Of a stretch of 64,000 nucleotides of DNA, positions 20,335-31,011 are shown piece by piece. The stretch is from Leptobrachium leishanense (taxonomy: Eukaryota; Chordata; Amphibia; Anura; Megophryidae). Position 1 is the stretch's first letter. Every line of letters begins with the position of its first letter. The DNA lies in NCBI GenBank assembly GCA_009667805.1, contig CM019068.1:1719218-1783217 (forward strand). The letters are read 5' to 3'. The position numbers and the translations under genes are program-made. The notes beneath the pieces were generated by a model. That model saw only the letters and a program-made list of their open reading frames with translations. It was not told the origin of the DNA and did no database searches.

Positions 20335-21052
20335 TGTGACGGAACCGTTCTCTTCCGTCTGTCCTGACTCTCCAGACACCCCTTCGTTGCAGTCAGCCCG
20401 GCTACTGAGAGCGCTGTCCTCAGCGCCTCGAGCAGCTTGACCCGCCTGCTTCTGTTCCTCTGCCCTGGAGCCATTAGGAATTTCCAGAGGGCCGCTCTGT
20501 GCCTTCTGGGGGTGATAGTGGGTACCCTGAATGAGACACCAGATGAGCTGTATGTTCCCACAGGATTCTCTGACTTTTTAATGAACAAAAATGCCACCAT
20601 TTATACTGAAATCCAACAGTCATAATTTGCATAAATAACGCACCTCGTCCCTACCAATATGCTAATTACATTATGTCAGTTAGATATTTACAATAAACAT
20701 TCTTTACATTCTTTAGCTTTTAGCTCACACAACATTTGCATAACCTATTGTTCAAGCACACCAGATTAAAGACAAACACTATCACAGACTTCTTGAATCA
20801 AACATGCAGCCAGATAAGGGTAAAAGCCCTGTTGCATAAATTACACAGCAGTAAAGCTTGTTTACTGGCTATACAAAAACACATTTACCTACAGGAATAT
20901 AAGTATATTTAAAACTAAAGCTACGCCATTTTACACTAAACTAATTTAAACTAAAACCAAACACTGTAAAATATATTTAAAATCACACGATACAATTGAA
21001 CATAAAGTCTCTTGGGGTTTGAAGCATGGAGCGTTCCGTCAGCTCCATGACA
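20335..21052 (-). repeat. L5 3' LTR
   Basis: A 718-bp LTR with ends (plus strand) TGTGACGG...CTCCATGACA. The inverted octamer ATTTGCAT lies near 20625. The leader hairpin GCGCTG-tcct-CAGCGC is near 20410-20426. The polypurine tract (reverse complement of 'tccccccttcc') adjoins at 21053. Confidence 0.88.
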
Positions 21053-21123
21053 TATGTCCCCCCTTCCAGAACGGCAGGGCAAGCTTAGATCCCAAACGGA
21101 TCGCTTGCCACTGACGAGACTTC

Positions 21124-23083
21124 TCACCTTGGTGTGGGTCCATAGTCTGTCGAGAGGAGGTGAGCACCTGGGTTTCTCCACTTGTCCTTGTGGGCTGGCC
21201 TGCTGTCCGAGGGATGCCCTATACTCTGGGGCCCAGCGTGTCGCTGGTGTAATCCTTTGCTGTTGTCCCCTCCTGGGGAAGTGTCTCGCTGTTGGGGAGA
21301 GGTACCGCCTGTACCTTCTCCCAGGGTATCAATAACCCAGGGGGAACGTGTGCCAACCGCACGTGCCCCTGGTGCTCTGGCCAGCCATTGAGGGGAATAG
21401 GTGGGGCAAGAGGCCTCAGGCCTAACGGGTTGGGAGGATGGGCAGAGGTTGGAAATGCTCCGCCCCGTAGCCAGCGCTTCTGCTGGGGGGGGGGTAGATG
21501 CTGGGGAAGTGCCTCCTTGCGGGAGAATGGTGTTCTCCATTCTCAGGGGAGCCATTGGTTGGGAGGGTAGCACCCTCTGGAAAAACTTGCCTGGATGCTC
21601 TGGGCATAAGTTGGGTGGTGGGTAGAGGCCAGCAGCACTCTGCCCTGTTACCAGCTCTTCTGCTGGAGGGGTAGATGCTGGGGACGTGTCTCCGGGCAGG
21701 AGAATGGTGTCCTCCATTCTCGGTGGGGTCATTAGTTGCTGGGCCGACAGCCCTTGGAGATCCTTGCTTGGGTCATCTTGGTGCAACTTGGGGAGTGGGC
21801 AGAGGCCAGCGGCGCTCTGCCCTGTCGCCAGCGCTTCAGCTGGGGGGATAGAAACTGACGCAGTGTCGTCTTGAGGGATAATAGTGTCCTCCATCTCCGG
21901 GTCTGGGCAGAGGCCAGCGGCACTCTGCCCTGTTGCCAGTGCTTCAGCTGGGGATAGACATGACACAGTGTCATCTTGCGGGAGAATGGTGTCTTCCATC
22001 TCCAGGTCTGGGGATGGGCAGAGGCCAGCGGCACTCTGCCCTGTTGCCAGCGCTTCCTCCTCTGCTGTGGTCATGAGGGGGAACCAAGGGAGCGCCTCGA
22101 GCTCCAATTCTTCAGTGCCACTTTGACGGCCCGCTTCCTCCGCCGGACAGTCCCAGGTAATGGGGCTCAGGCCTAGCTGTGGAACATCATCGAACAGCCT
22201 TTTTGTAGGCCTTTTCGAGCTCCCATTCCTGCTCAACCAGGAACTCCAGTTCCTCTGTATCACGGTCATCGTCAAGGTCTTCCAGTTCCTCATACCGGAG
22301 GTCCAGGAGTTGTTCCCGCCGCCACTCCGCATCGTCCCCAAAACTGGGGTCTTTGCCCATCCTTGTATACAGCAGCCCTGTGCCGCTGTAGTCAAAGCCT
22401 TCTGTTGGGCCGCTGTCTGCTGTGCTGGGCATTAGTTGGGCTGTAAACCACTGGAAGGCTCTGTAGCTGGTGTCCAGTATAATTTCGCTCTGGACCAGTT
22501 CGCCTAGCTCTGTCAGCCATTCCTCTCGGGGCTGTTCTCCCAAAAAGGGCACCCTTAAGTACCACTGGTGCTCGTACCTCTCCGTATAAGTGGGAAAGGC
22601 TTCTTCAGGGCAGTCCCCCTCCTGTTGGATGGCCTCGTTCCACATCTCCTGGCGGACAAAATCTTTCCACCAGTGCTCGTCCTGCCAGGCACCAGGTTCA
22701 TCCGCCTGGGCCTGGGCCATCGCCCTCCTTACTCTTTGCTGGAACCGGTCTCTTATGGATGGGCTTTCTATCCAATTGGCCTGTATCTCCGCCATCCGCA
22801 GTTCATGCTGGCACGCCTTTTCTCGCTCCTCTTGTTGTTGGATGTCCCTAATGGCCTGTTGTATGGTGGCTTCTGACGGGGCGGCACCGTACATAGCTAT
22901 CCTCTCTCGGACTTTCTTTTGGAAGGGGTCTTCTGTGGCCGGGGTCCCTGTGCCCCTGATCCGTTGATCCATTGCGACCAGTTCGCCTACCAGGGTGTTT
23001 TTAGTTTTTGAGCCAGCGGCCCCTCCTCGATTCTCCAATATGTCTCTCAGCGTGTCCCTCTTGTAGTTGGCATAGCTGGCCAT
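21124..23083 (-). pseudogene. L5 protein: SAP-like plus short repeat array, one frameshift
   Basis: The first 299 codons (23083 to 22187) are clean: SAP-like NYKRDTLRDILENRGG and NTLVGEL, a charged helix rich in Glu/Gln/Arg (residues 50-105), then the region shared with L3 (WWKDFVRQEMWNEAIQQE, EEWLTELGELVQSEIILDTSY, EELEFLVEQEWELEKAY). Extra T bases at about 22198-22204 shift the frame. The rest continues to a stop at 21124 with 'ALATGQSAAGLCP' units and a C-terminal 'KDKWRN...LLSTDYGP', as in L3. The YS-PGA repeats of L3/L7 are missing. Confidence 0.75.
21480..22066 (-). repeat. L5 repeat array, shorter unit type
   Basis: Five units start ALATGQSAAGLCP or EELVTGQSAAGLYP with 30 to 60 codon spacing. 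Several lack the CPEEQ...LLIPQPLTP half and use 'MEDTILPQDDT' instead. The array is more irregular than in L3. Confidence 0.8.
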
Positions 23084-23112
23084 TCTGCGTTTCTTCTAGG
23101 GTTGGAGAGCTT

Positions 23113-23132
23113 ATCCTCACCGCTTGCCACCA
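23113..23132 (-). promoter_or_regulatory. L5 primer binding site, tRNA-Leu-like
   Basis: The reverse complement reads TGGTGGCAAGCGGTGAGGAT, with the extra A also present in L3 and one further change. It lies one base from the 5' LTR. Confidence 0.65.
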
Positions 23133-23133
23133 G

Positions 23134-23848
23134 TGTGACGGAACCGTTCTCTTCCGCCTGTCCTGACTCTCCAGACACCCCTTCGTTGCGGTCAGCCAGG
23201 CTATTGGGAGCGCTGTCCTCAGTGCCTCGAGCAGCTTGACCTGCCTGCTTCTGTTCCTCTGCCCTGGAGCCGTTAGGAATTTCCAGAAGGCCGCTCTGTG
23301 CCTTCTGGGGGTGATAGTGGGTACCCTGAATGAGACACCAGACGAGCTGTATGTTCCCACAGGATTCTCTGACTTTTTAATGAACAAAAACGCCACCATT
23401 TATGCTGAAATCCAACAGTCATAATTTGCATAAATGACGCACCTTGTCCTACCTATATGCTAATTACATTATGTCAGTTAGGGATTTACAATAAACATTC
23501 TTTACATTCTTTAGCCTTTAGCTCACACAACATTTGCATATCCTATTGTTCTAACACATCAGATTAAAGACAAACACTGTCACAGATTTCTTGAATCAAA
23601 TATGCAGCCAGATAAGGCGAAAAGCCCTGTTGCATAAATTACACAGCAGTAAAGCTTGTTTACTGGCTATACAGAAACACATTTACCTACAGGAATATAA
23701 GTATTTAATACTAAAGTTACGCCATTTTACACTAAACTAATTTAAACTAAAACCAAACACTATAAAATATATTTAAAATCACACGATACAATTTAACATA
23801 AAGTCTCTTGGGGTTTGAAGCATGGAGCGTTACATCAGCTCCATGACA
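23134..23848 (-). repeat. L5 5' LTR
   Basis: A 715-bp LTR, highly similar to 20335-21052. The leader hairpin here is GCGCTG-tcct-CAGTGC, where a G-U pair replaces a G-C pair of the sister LTR. It is followed by the CTGAT duplication at 23849-23853. Confidence 0.88.
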
Positions 23849-23853
23849 CTGAT

Positions 23854-25185
23854 AAACTCCAAGAATTTGTTGCGATGACTAGCAACAAATTTCAAAGGAA
23901 ACCCGGAATAATACGCACCGACAATGGAGGGGAATATATGGGTAAGAAAGTGGAATCATACCTAAAGAAACACAATATCATACACCAAACAACTGTACCG
24001 TACACTCCTGAACAAAATGGTGTAGCGGAAAGGAAAAATCGCACTCTTATAGAAATGGCCAGATGCATGCTTTCAGATGCCAACCTACACAACAAATACT
24101 GGGGAGAAGCAATAATGACTGCAACATACATACAGAACAGGCTACCATCTAAAGCAATTGAAAGTACCCCATATGAAATGTGGAACAGATCAAAACCTAG
24201 TATAGGACATATTCGAGTGTTCGACTGCAAAGCATACACTTACATTCCAAGTGAAAAACGATCCAAGCTGGAGAACACAGCCATGGAAGGCCTTCTAGTG
24301 GGTTACAGTGAACAAAGCAAGGGATATAGAATCCTCCATCCAAAGACCAACAAGGTCACAGTAAGCTGCAGTGTTTATTTTGATGAAAGCCAAGCATCAG
24401 ACATAATGACTCTCGAAACACATGAAGAAAATTTGCCAACTGAAACAGCAAGAGATGCTGACCAAAGTGAAGCTGTACAGGAGTCAGACCAAGAGGTGGA
24501 ACTCACAATTGATGACATAACTGTTCACAATCCAGTGGAACCTACTGAACAACCAGAAATCATAACATCTACTCGGATAACAAAAGGGACCCCACCGCGC
24601 AAGCTGTCATACACTGCTAAAACACATGAGACACTTGAACCAGCATCTTGGGAAGCCAATCAGTGGAGAAAGGCGGCTGAAGACGAAATCGAATCACTTC
24701 AGAAAAATGAAACTTGGACTCTCACTGAGCTCCCTCCCAGTCACAAAACTATAGGAAGCAAATGGATTTTTAAAGTCAAATATGATGCAGAAGGAAATAT
24801 TCACAGATACAAGGCAAGATTAGTCGCCAAGGGATATTCCCAGAAATATGGAGAAGATTATGATGAAACCTTTGCTCCAGTGGTAAAACACACAACCATT
24901 AGAACATTCCTCAGCATCGCACCCGAAAAAAGAAGTGAAGCACCTGGACGTCAAAACAGCTTTCCTATATGGAGATATCAAAGAAGAACTCTACATGGAA
25001 CAACCAGCGGGGTTTAATACAGGACAGAACCTTGTGTGTAAACTGCATAAGAGCATCTATGGTCTCAAACAAGCAGCAAGAACGTGGAATGAAAAAGTGA
25101 ACCAAGTACTCACATTAGAAGGATTTTCAAGAAGTAAAGCTGATGCGAAAACAAATGGATATACATACTAATTTATGTTGATGAC
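23854..25185 (+). pseudogene. Copia integrase core and RT N-terminal half
   Basis: It continues integrase after L5: second catalytic Asp in GIIRTDNGGEY (about 23911) and Glu in NGVAERKN (about 24017-24040). The C-terminal 'GYSEQSKGYRI' and an acidic linker follow. The copia RT (RVT_2) starts at about 24640: 'TWTLTELPPSHKTIGSKWIFKVK', 'YKARLVAKGYSQKYGEDYDETFAPVVK'. A frameshift in the A-rich run near 24930 moves coding to the 24935 frame (HLDVKTAFLYGD, then LHKSIYGLKQAAR). The last codons before L6 are the YVDD catalytic motif (about 25174-25185). The 23815 start of the track frame lies in L5 and is artificial. Confidence 0.88.
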
Positions 25186-26008
25186 TGTCACGGAGCTGAC
25201 AACTGGCACTCCTCAGCGAGCCACAAGAAACTGACTTGGCTGTTTTAAAGACCATTTTTACTTTTCCCTCGGTTTTGCGTTTCAAATTGTATGGACAATT
25301 TTATGTTCTTACTATGTGGTTTTATTGAAGGGTGGTGTATTTTACAATGTATCATTATTATATGAATGTAGTGTAAAATGGCGTAGCTTTGGTTTTAAAT
25401 ATACATATATTCCTGTAGGTAAATGTGTTTCTGTATAGCCAGTAAACAAGCTTTGCTGCTGTGTAATTTATGCACCAGGGCTTTTCCCCTTATCTGGCTG
25501 CATATTTGATTCAAGAAGTCTGTGATTGTGTTTGTATTTAATCTGATGTGTTAGAACAATAGGTTATGCAAATGTTGTGTGAGCTAAAGGCTAACAATTG
25601 TAAAGTGGAATGTTTATTGTAAATAACTGACATAATGTAATTAGTATATTGGTAGGACGAGGTGCGTCATTTATGCAAATTATGACTGTTGGACTTCAGC
25701 ATAAATGGTGGCATTTTATTCATTAAAAGTCAGAGAACTCTCAAGCTCAGAGAGAGAGAGAATCCTGTTTTAAAGCATACAGCCGCGCCTGGTGTCTTTA
25801 TTACAAACTACGCTACACTATATACTCAACATCAGAAGGCACCGAGCGGCCTTCTGGAAATTCCTAACGGCTCCAGGGCAGAGGAACAGAAGCAGGCAGG
25901 TCAAGCTGCTCGAGGCACTGAGGACAGCGCTCCCAGTAGCCGGGCTGACCGCAACAAAGGAGTGTCTGGAGAGTCAGGACACTGGCGGAAGAGAACGGCT
26001 CCATCACA
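25186..26008 (+). mobile_element. L6: solo LTR of the L family, inside copia RT
   Basis: An 823-bp plus-strand LTR with ends TGTCACGG...CCATCACA, flanked by ATGAC (25181-25185, 26009-26013). It has the octamer ATGCAAAT (25673-25680) and ATAAATGG (25701-25708), and a leader like L5 and L1. It sits exactly after the codons for the RT YVDD motif. Confidence 0.9.
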
Positions 26009-26926
26009 ATGACATTATAATTTGTTTTGAACAAGAAGGGGATTATGATCAAATAGTTACAAAGATGACACAAAACTTTGAGATTAAAGAATTTGGGAAG
26101 ATCTCTCACTATCTAGGAATTCAAATCGAGAGAGAAGAGGATGGAAGTTACTTTCTCAACCAAAGTCAGAAAATGACAGACATTTTTGGAAGAGTTTCAC
26201 ATGCAAGATGCAAAAGAAGTGAAAACGCCTATGGAAGCAGCTTACCAGAAATCCAATGGAATGGAAAACGTGTTACCTAACAATGAGAAGTACCGCAAAG
26301 CAATTGGAATATTGTTATACATTGTCACAGTGACAAGAGCAGACATTGCTGCAGCATTGAATATACTCTGTAGAAAGTGTCAACGTGACTGGAATGCTGT
26401 AAAAAGGGTGATACAATATCTAAAAGGAACAAGTCATATGAAGCTGCGACTGCCAGCAACATCAAATGCAAACTTAATTGGATATGTAGATGCTGACTGG
26501 GCCGGAGACATCACAGACCGCAAATCTACTAGTGGTTACATCTTCCAGTATGGAGAAGGAAGCATCAGTTGGTCTAGTCGAAAACAAGCCGCTGTTGCGC
26601 TCTCCAACTGAAGCAGAATACATAGCAGCAGCACATGCATGTCAAGAAGCAGTTTGGATTTGTCAACTTCTATTAGATATGGGACTGGACATGTCTAAAC
26701 CGATACCCATATTCAAAGACAAAGTTGACACAATCAGAAAGGATCAACCCTAGAACCAAGCACATTGACGTAAAATATCATCTGCTCAGGGACACACAAG
26801 AGCAAGGACTTATCAATATTCAATATTGCCCATCAGAAGAGATGACTGCAGATGCACTCACCAAACCGTTGCCAAAGGAACGTCATTGTTTTCATCAAAA
26901 GACGCTGAATGTTGTATGATTATGCA
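26009..26926 (+). pseudogene. Copia RT C-terminal half and RNase H
   Basis: It resumes after YVDD with 'DIIICFEQEGDYDQIVTKM' and 'EFGKISHYLGIQIEREEDGSYFLNQ'. A frameshift near 26190 moves to the 26186 frame (MEAAYQKSN, 'AIGILLYIVTVTRADIAAALNIL'). RNase H starts at GYVDADWAGD (about 26478) with 'RKSTSGYIF'. It shifts again near 26600 ('TEAEYIAAAHACQEAVW') and near 26740 to the C-terminal 'KHIDVKYHLLRD' and 'ADALTKPLPKERH', ending at 26919. Confidence 0.88.
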
Positions 26927-26935
26927 CATGCTGTT

Positions 26936-27034
26936 GAGAAGGGGTGTTGGAAATACAAACGCATGTACTATACCATTTAACCTGCAGATGGTGCTGTTGT
27001 TAAAGGGTACTATGGGTTCTGCACTTGTTGGTGG
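26936..27034 (+). repeat. Copia polypurine tract and truncated 3' LTR
   Basis: The purine run 'gagaagggg' (26936-26944) directly precedes TGTTGGAAATACAAACGCATG (26945). The match to the 5' LTR ends at 'gcacttgttggt' (27034). The remaining 170 bp of the expected LTR is absent. Confidence 0.85.
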
Positions 27035-27266
27035 CATTTCCCCCCTGCCCTAAGTATATTTGGGCTATGGGGGTACTCTTTGCCAAGCGTCATTGACCAT
27101 ATATTAGAAGGTATCCCACAACCATTGTTGTTCACTTTGTCATGTTTTTTTTTTGTATTTATTAAAAAAAATTGTTTTCCTGCATTTGTAAACCTAACCC
27201 AGCTCACTTATTTGGACTTCTGCCAAGTGAGTCCATTTCACTCCTTGTTTCTCGGAGTTTCTTTTG
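27035..27266. other. Unassigned sequence abutting the truncated copia LTR
   Basis: 'ggcatttcccccctgccc' to 'ggagtttcttttgctg' has no match elsewhere in the window and no coding content. It includes a T-run and 'tatttattaaaaaaaatt'. It may be another inserted repeat or the junction of a deletion. Confidence 0.4.
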
Positions 27267-27320
27267 CTGTGGATTCTGTGATACAGTAATTTGCAGTGTG
27301 TATGAGCGTATCACAACATC
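27267..27320. repeat. Minisatellite A fragment
   Basis: 'gattctgtgatacagtaatttgcagtgtgtatgagcgtatcacaac' matches the palindromic part of minisatellite A at 16335-16395. This suggests the copia element split one array. Confidence 0.7.
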
Positions 27321-27329
27321 CTGTATACA

Positions 27330-29100
27330 TACTGTAGAACATCCTTCACCAAGGCCTATATGCTGGGATCATTTCAGAATATTAATTCAAGTTTCTAAAA
27401 GTGGACATACCGGTCATTTCAACCTTTTAGGCACAACCGAAAGTACAGAAGAACCTTACACAACCTCCCAGGTGTCCAATTGTTTCTGGAGTACGTAGCC
27501 CGACAACCTGTAGTATATAATGTAGAAAAAGTCCTGCAAGAACTTGTTATGGTCCATTCATCTTACTTATGAGATACTAAATAATTATTGGAATTGATGA
27601 GACTTTGTTGTACCAGAAGATGCCTGTTTTTTCAGTTTGGATATTGAAGCCATACAGCTCGATTCCACATACTGAGGACTTAACAAGGCTGTTTTGACAT
27701 GAGCTGACCTCTTTGAGTTATTCCACACATGCTATCCAATTTTTTGTACATCTCCTAAACTTTATCTTAACCCATGATTACTTTGTATTTAACAGAAAAT
27801 ATTATCAACTACAAGGTACGGCTATGGGCACTACTTGTGCCCCAGCATATGCTAATACCTTCTTGAGTGTCTGGGAAAATGAGCTCATTCTGAATGCAAA
27901 TCGTAATCCATACCTCCCAAAGATCCTACTTTGGCATGGTTATATTGACAATGTCTTCCTTATGTGGCAAGCTCCAGAGGGAGAGTTTTTGGAATTTGTG
28001 GAATTCTTAAATATGAACAATCTGAATTTGAAATTCACTCACGAGATTCAAAAAAATAGTGAAATTTTTGGATATCACAATAAAACGGACAGCTAATAAT
28101 AGTTAATAGAAAAAAGACCTCTAACAACCACCTTTTGGAGTGGTCAAGTTGTCACCCCACTCCACTCAAATTAGGGAAACCATAGGGCCAGTATTTGATA
28201 CTTAGACGAGTCAGTTCTTCAGATGATGAACCTATAGATAAAATTAGGTTCTAATATTCTGGCTTTAAGGAGAAGGGGCACCCCAATAGGGTGCTGCAGA
28301 AGACTTTTCAGAATGCACAAAAACTAACTAGAGAAATCCTACTTACAGATAAACCCCAGGAGCACTGTCCACCTATGCGTTGTATTGGTAATTTCAACAG
28401 TGAGCAGTTTTGAAGTAAAGAATATTCTGGCAAGATACCGGTCACTTTTAACGTTGGATCCCCATTTGAAAGACCCCATAACACCCTTTGCATCAGTTAC
28501 CTCTAGGTGATGTAGATATTTACGAGACATTTTAGGCAGCAGCCACTACGAACAAGCAGCTGACAATTACTCAAACTGCGTAGTTACGTAAGGGGCACAT
28601 ATGGATTTGGGAGATGTAGGAGCTGCGCTTCCATTCTGAAGGAATCAAAATGTATTAGGGACATAAAGGAGAGAGGTCCTTCAAAGTACAATCTTTCTGC
28701 AATTGCAATTCAGAGGGTCTAGTCTATCTTCAGGTATGCGCCTGCAGTGCGAAATATATGGAAAAGAGGTTTCGCCCCTTCAAGAATAGAATTAGAGAGC
28801 ATATTCACTCCGTGCGGAGCCACGTGAACACCCCGGTAGCCAGACATATTAGAACCTGGCAAACAGGCGACACTAGTCGTGTCAAGTTCTGCGGCATTGA
28901 ATTGGTAAACCCGTATCCAAAAGAAGGATGACTGGTTTGAGGTTGAGATATCGTGAATGCTGTTGGATCGATGCTTTCTACACCCTCAGCCCAGAATAAT
29001 TTAATGAAGGCTTCACCTTCACTCCCTGTGTTTAATTTCCAGGATATCTTGTTCAGCTCTCGATCGAATATAATACTGTTAGATTTGTTACTTTTCTCAT
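27330..29100 (+). pseudogene. Penelope-like element: RT and GIY-YIG endonuclease remnants
   Basis: RT motifs in shifting frames: 'PEDACFFSLDIEA' (about 27614), then 27713-28096 with HDYFVFNRKYYQLQGTAMGT, CAPAYANTFLSVWE and the catalytic strand 'WHGYIDNVFLMW' (about 27930). There YIDN stands for the usual Y-DD. Downstream are 'RCRSCASIL' (about 28610) and a GIY-YIG-like stretch (28695-28830: 'EGLVYLQVCACSAKYMEKRF', 'FKNRIREHIHSV'), then 'FCGIELVNP' and 'ECCWIDAFYTLSPE' (to about 29000). RT with a downstream GIY-YIG domain is the Penelope layout. Many stops and frameshifts are present and the 5' part is missing. Confidence 0.78.
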
Positions 29101-29514
29101 TATACACGCTTTATGTTTTTTAGTTGTTAGAAGTGTTTAGGTCTGTATGGATTGTTAATGCCCCCAAGTAGTAGTGACTGCTATACGCTTTGATAGTTCC
29201 ATTTCAAGAGACACTCTGGCACATATTGAGCCCCCTTAGCCGGATAGGATATGGGCGCACTACCGGAGTTTAATTTATTTTTTTAATTGACAGTTTTTGA
29301 AAATGTGACAGCCGTATAATAAATAACAATAAAGAGCAGGAATCAACGGAAAGGAATCCGGCAAGACAATGTACGAATAACAAGTCAGCAGGAGACACAT
29401 CCAAGAACAAAATAATCGATGAATGAGAATAATTGACAACTAATCAGCTGTTAATGGATTTGTGCACAGCACACACTGTTCAGAGTCAAACGGAGTTAAA
29501 CATTATAACCTCTT
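29101..29514. other. Unassigned DNA between Penelope remnant and L7
   Basis: It may be the 3' untranslated part of the Penelope-like element plus flanking DNA. No coding content is visible. It ends in the CTCTT target site of L7 (29510-29514). Confidence 0.45.
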
Positions 29515-29689
29515 TGTCACGGAAGGGACATAGGGGCTCGGCTGTCACGGTGTCCGCGGCCCCCCCCCCGGCGCCTGGCAGCGGCTTCCTCGCTGCTCGC
29601 TGGCCAGGCGCCGAGTGATATCGCGGAACGCTTCCGCACACGTGGGACGCCGGGGGGCGGGGCCAGGCGCATGACGCGGACCCGCCGAG

Positions 29690-29730
29690 TTTAAAACCCG
29701 GCTTCACATTCTCACTGGTGCCCTGACGTG
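29690..29730 (+). promoter_or_regulatory. Sushi core promoter and probable transcript start
   Basis: TTTAAAA at 29690 places the start of the RNA near 29720. The bases there, GCCCTGACGT (29720-29729), are exactly complementary to ACGTCAGGGC just after the LTR. That is what a Tf1-like self-priming element requires. Confidence 0.65.
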
Positions 29731-29776
29731 GTAGTTACTTCCCGCAGAGCTCTTGTATTCTGTTGATAATTATTGA

Positions 29777-29887
29777 CCATTCTGTGTACCGACCCCTGGC
29801 ATTGGCAAACGAACCATTCTGTGTACCGACCCCTGGCATTGGCAAACGAACCATTCTGTGTACCGACCCCTGGCATTGGCAAACGAA
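29777..29887 (+). repeat. 37-bp triple repeat in the sushi LTR
   Basis: Three perfect 37-bp units beginning 'ccattctgtgtaccgacccc' are followed by a degenerate fourth. The same array is at 34752-34862 in the 3' LTR. The VYRPLALANEP-type frames are translations of it. Confidence 0.92.
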
Positions 29888-30178
29888 CTATTCTGTGCAT
29901 AACCCCTGGTATTGGCGTTTACTCTTCTATCTTGGTATTGAGGTCAGTCTGTGTGGCATCCTAAGCACGCATCAGACTACCTCTTCTATTATTTAGGTCT
30001 TGGGAAGAGCCAACCATTCTAAGGTCTTGTGTACCCTCCTAGTATCGTTCTTTGTGTATACCTATCTTGACGTATACTGTATCTGTCTAGACGTGCCGAC
30101 CACTCTAAGGATCGGAAGGTAGTGAGCGGTCTGCGTAAAGGGACCACCATCTTGGTAACCAGAGGGATCCGTGACATT

Positions 30179-30188
30179 ACGTCAGGGC
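30179..30188 (+). promoter_or_regulatory. Sushi primer binding site, self-priming type
   Basis: ACGTCAGGGC lies two bases after the LTR. It has no TGG start, so it does not look like a tRNA 3'-end site. It is perfectly complementary over 10 bases to the predicted first bases of the element's own RNA (29720-29729). Self-priming is established for yeast Tf1 and proposed for vertebrate sushi elements. Confidence 0.65.
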
Positions 30189-30190
30189 CA

Positions 30191-31011
30191 ATGGATCCCG
30201 CAGACCTCTCTCTCTCAGTTGACAAGAATTGCAGCTCGACAAGAGAGAGCAGGACCACAGGATGGACCAGATTGCTCTTGCTCTGCAAACCCTGTTGAAT
30301 CGATCCACTACTGGTACTGGCAAGTCCTCCAGAACCAGTATTGCCTAGGGCCAGTTCGGCCTCACCCGAGGGGTGTAGGCTCAGTATGAAGGCACCCGTA
30401 CGCTATGATGGTACGCCTAACTTGTGTCGGGGTTTTTTGACCCAACTGGAGATTCTATTCGAGAACAATCCAGGGTCCTGTGTATCCGATAAAGCCAAAG
30501 TAGGCTACCTAATTAACCATTTAACTGATAAAGCGTTACTGTGGGCACGCCATTGTGGGAAAACAAAAAGCCCATCATATATGACTATGAGGGCTTTACC
30601 TCTGAACTAAAACGTACGTTTGATCCCTCTAGAAGGGCCACCAATGCAGGCAGGTCCTTATTCCACATTAAGCAAGGTAATAGGAGAGTCTCCGACTATG
30701 CCATAGAATTTAAGACCTTGACTTCTGAGGTACACTGGCCTAACGACGTTTTAACCTTGGCGTTTACCGAAGGCCTGAACGAGGCTTTGATGTTTGAGCT
30801 GGCTCCCTTGAAGTTGCCAGAACATCTGGACCATTTGGTTGATTTCTGTATTGCCATGGACGACCAAATTAGGGACAGGAGGCATTCTAGAGACAGACCC
30901 AGAAGGGTTTTGCCTCCTTTACCCTTGGTACCCAGACACACACCAGTACGTCAGGTACTCCAGAGCCAGAAAGAACCGATCTACCGGTCGTCGTGGAACC
31001 CATGCAGATAG
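30191..31011 (+). pseudogene. Sushi Gag
   Basis: ATG at 30191 (MDPADLSLSV). The frame shifts near 30230, breaks near 30345 and again near 30545-30600. Recognisable parts are 'RYDGTPNLCRGFLTQLEILFE' (about 30400-30460) and 'LINHLTDKALLWA', and then the 30541-31011 frame with 'FDPSRRATNAGRSLFHIKQGNRRVSDYA' and 'LNEALMFELAPLKLPEHLDHLVDFCI'. This is the retrotransposon Gag fold shared with the domesticated RTL/PEG10 genes. Confidence 0.85.

Larger units (their letters stand above)
20335..23848 (-). mobile_element. L5: full-length L-family LTR element, short-LTR subfamily
   Basis: A 3514-bp element on the minus strand flanked by CTGAT (20330-20334, 23849-23853), inside copia integrase. It has a 5' LTR at 23134-23848 (715 bp), primer site 23113-23132, coding 23083 to 21124, and 3' LTR 20335-21052 (718 bp). 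The leader differs from L2/L3/L7/L9, but octamer, TATA-like box, primer site and protein layout are shared. There is no pol region. Confidence 0.92.
16423..27034 (+). mobile_element. Ty1/copia retrotransposon, broken by four later insertions
   Basis: The 5' LTR starts TGTTGGAAAAC at 16423 and the 3' LTR start TGTTGGAAATAC is at 26945. The order Gag, zinc knuckle, protease, integrase, RT, RNase H (integrase before RT) is diagnostic for copia. Insertions are L4 at 16485-17582 (LTR), a TIR element at 18806-19687 (protease/linker), L5 at 20335-23848 (integrase) and L6 at 25186-26008 (RT). The 3' LTR is recognisable for only about 90 bp. Several frameshifts make it non-functional. Confidence 0.92.
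29543..30176 (+). repeat. Sushi element 5' LTR
   Basis: Ends are TGTCACGG...GATCCGTGACA. It is GC-rich at the start, with a C-run, and has TTTAAAA (29690-29696) as probable TATA box. Three 37-bp tandem units follow (29777-29887). Confidence 0.92.

Noticed and set aside
23815..25017. 400-codon frame taken as one gene
   Set aside because: Its first 11-12 codons lie in the L5 LTR and target duplication; only the part after 23854 is copia.
29763..29996. Frames with 'CTDPWHWQTN' or 'RPLALANEP' repeats
   Set aside because: Translation of the 37-bp repeat in the sushi LTR; the same in the 3' LTR.
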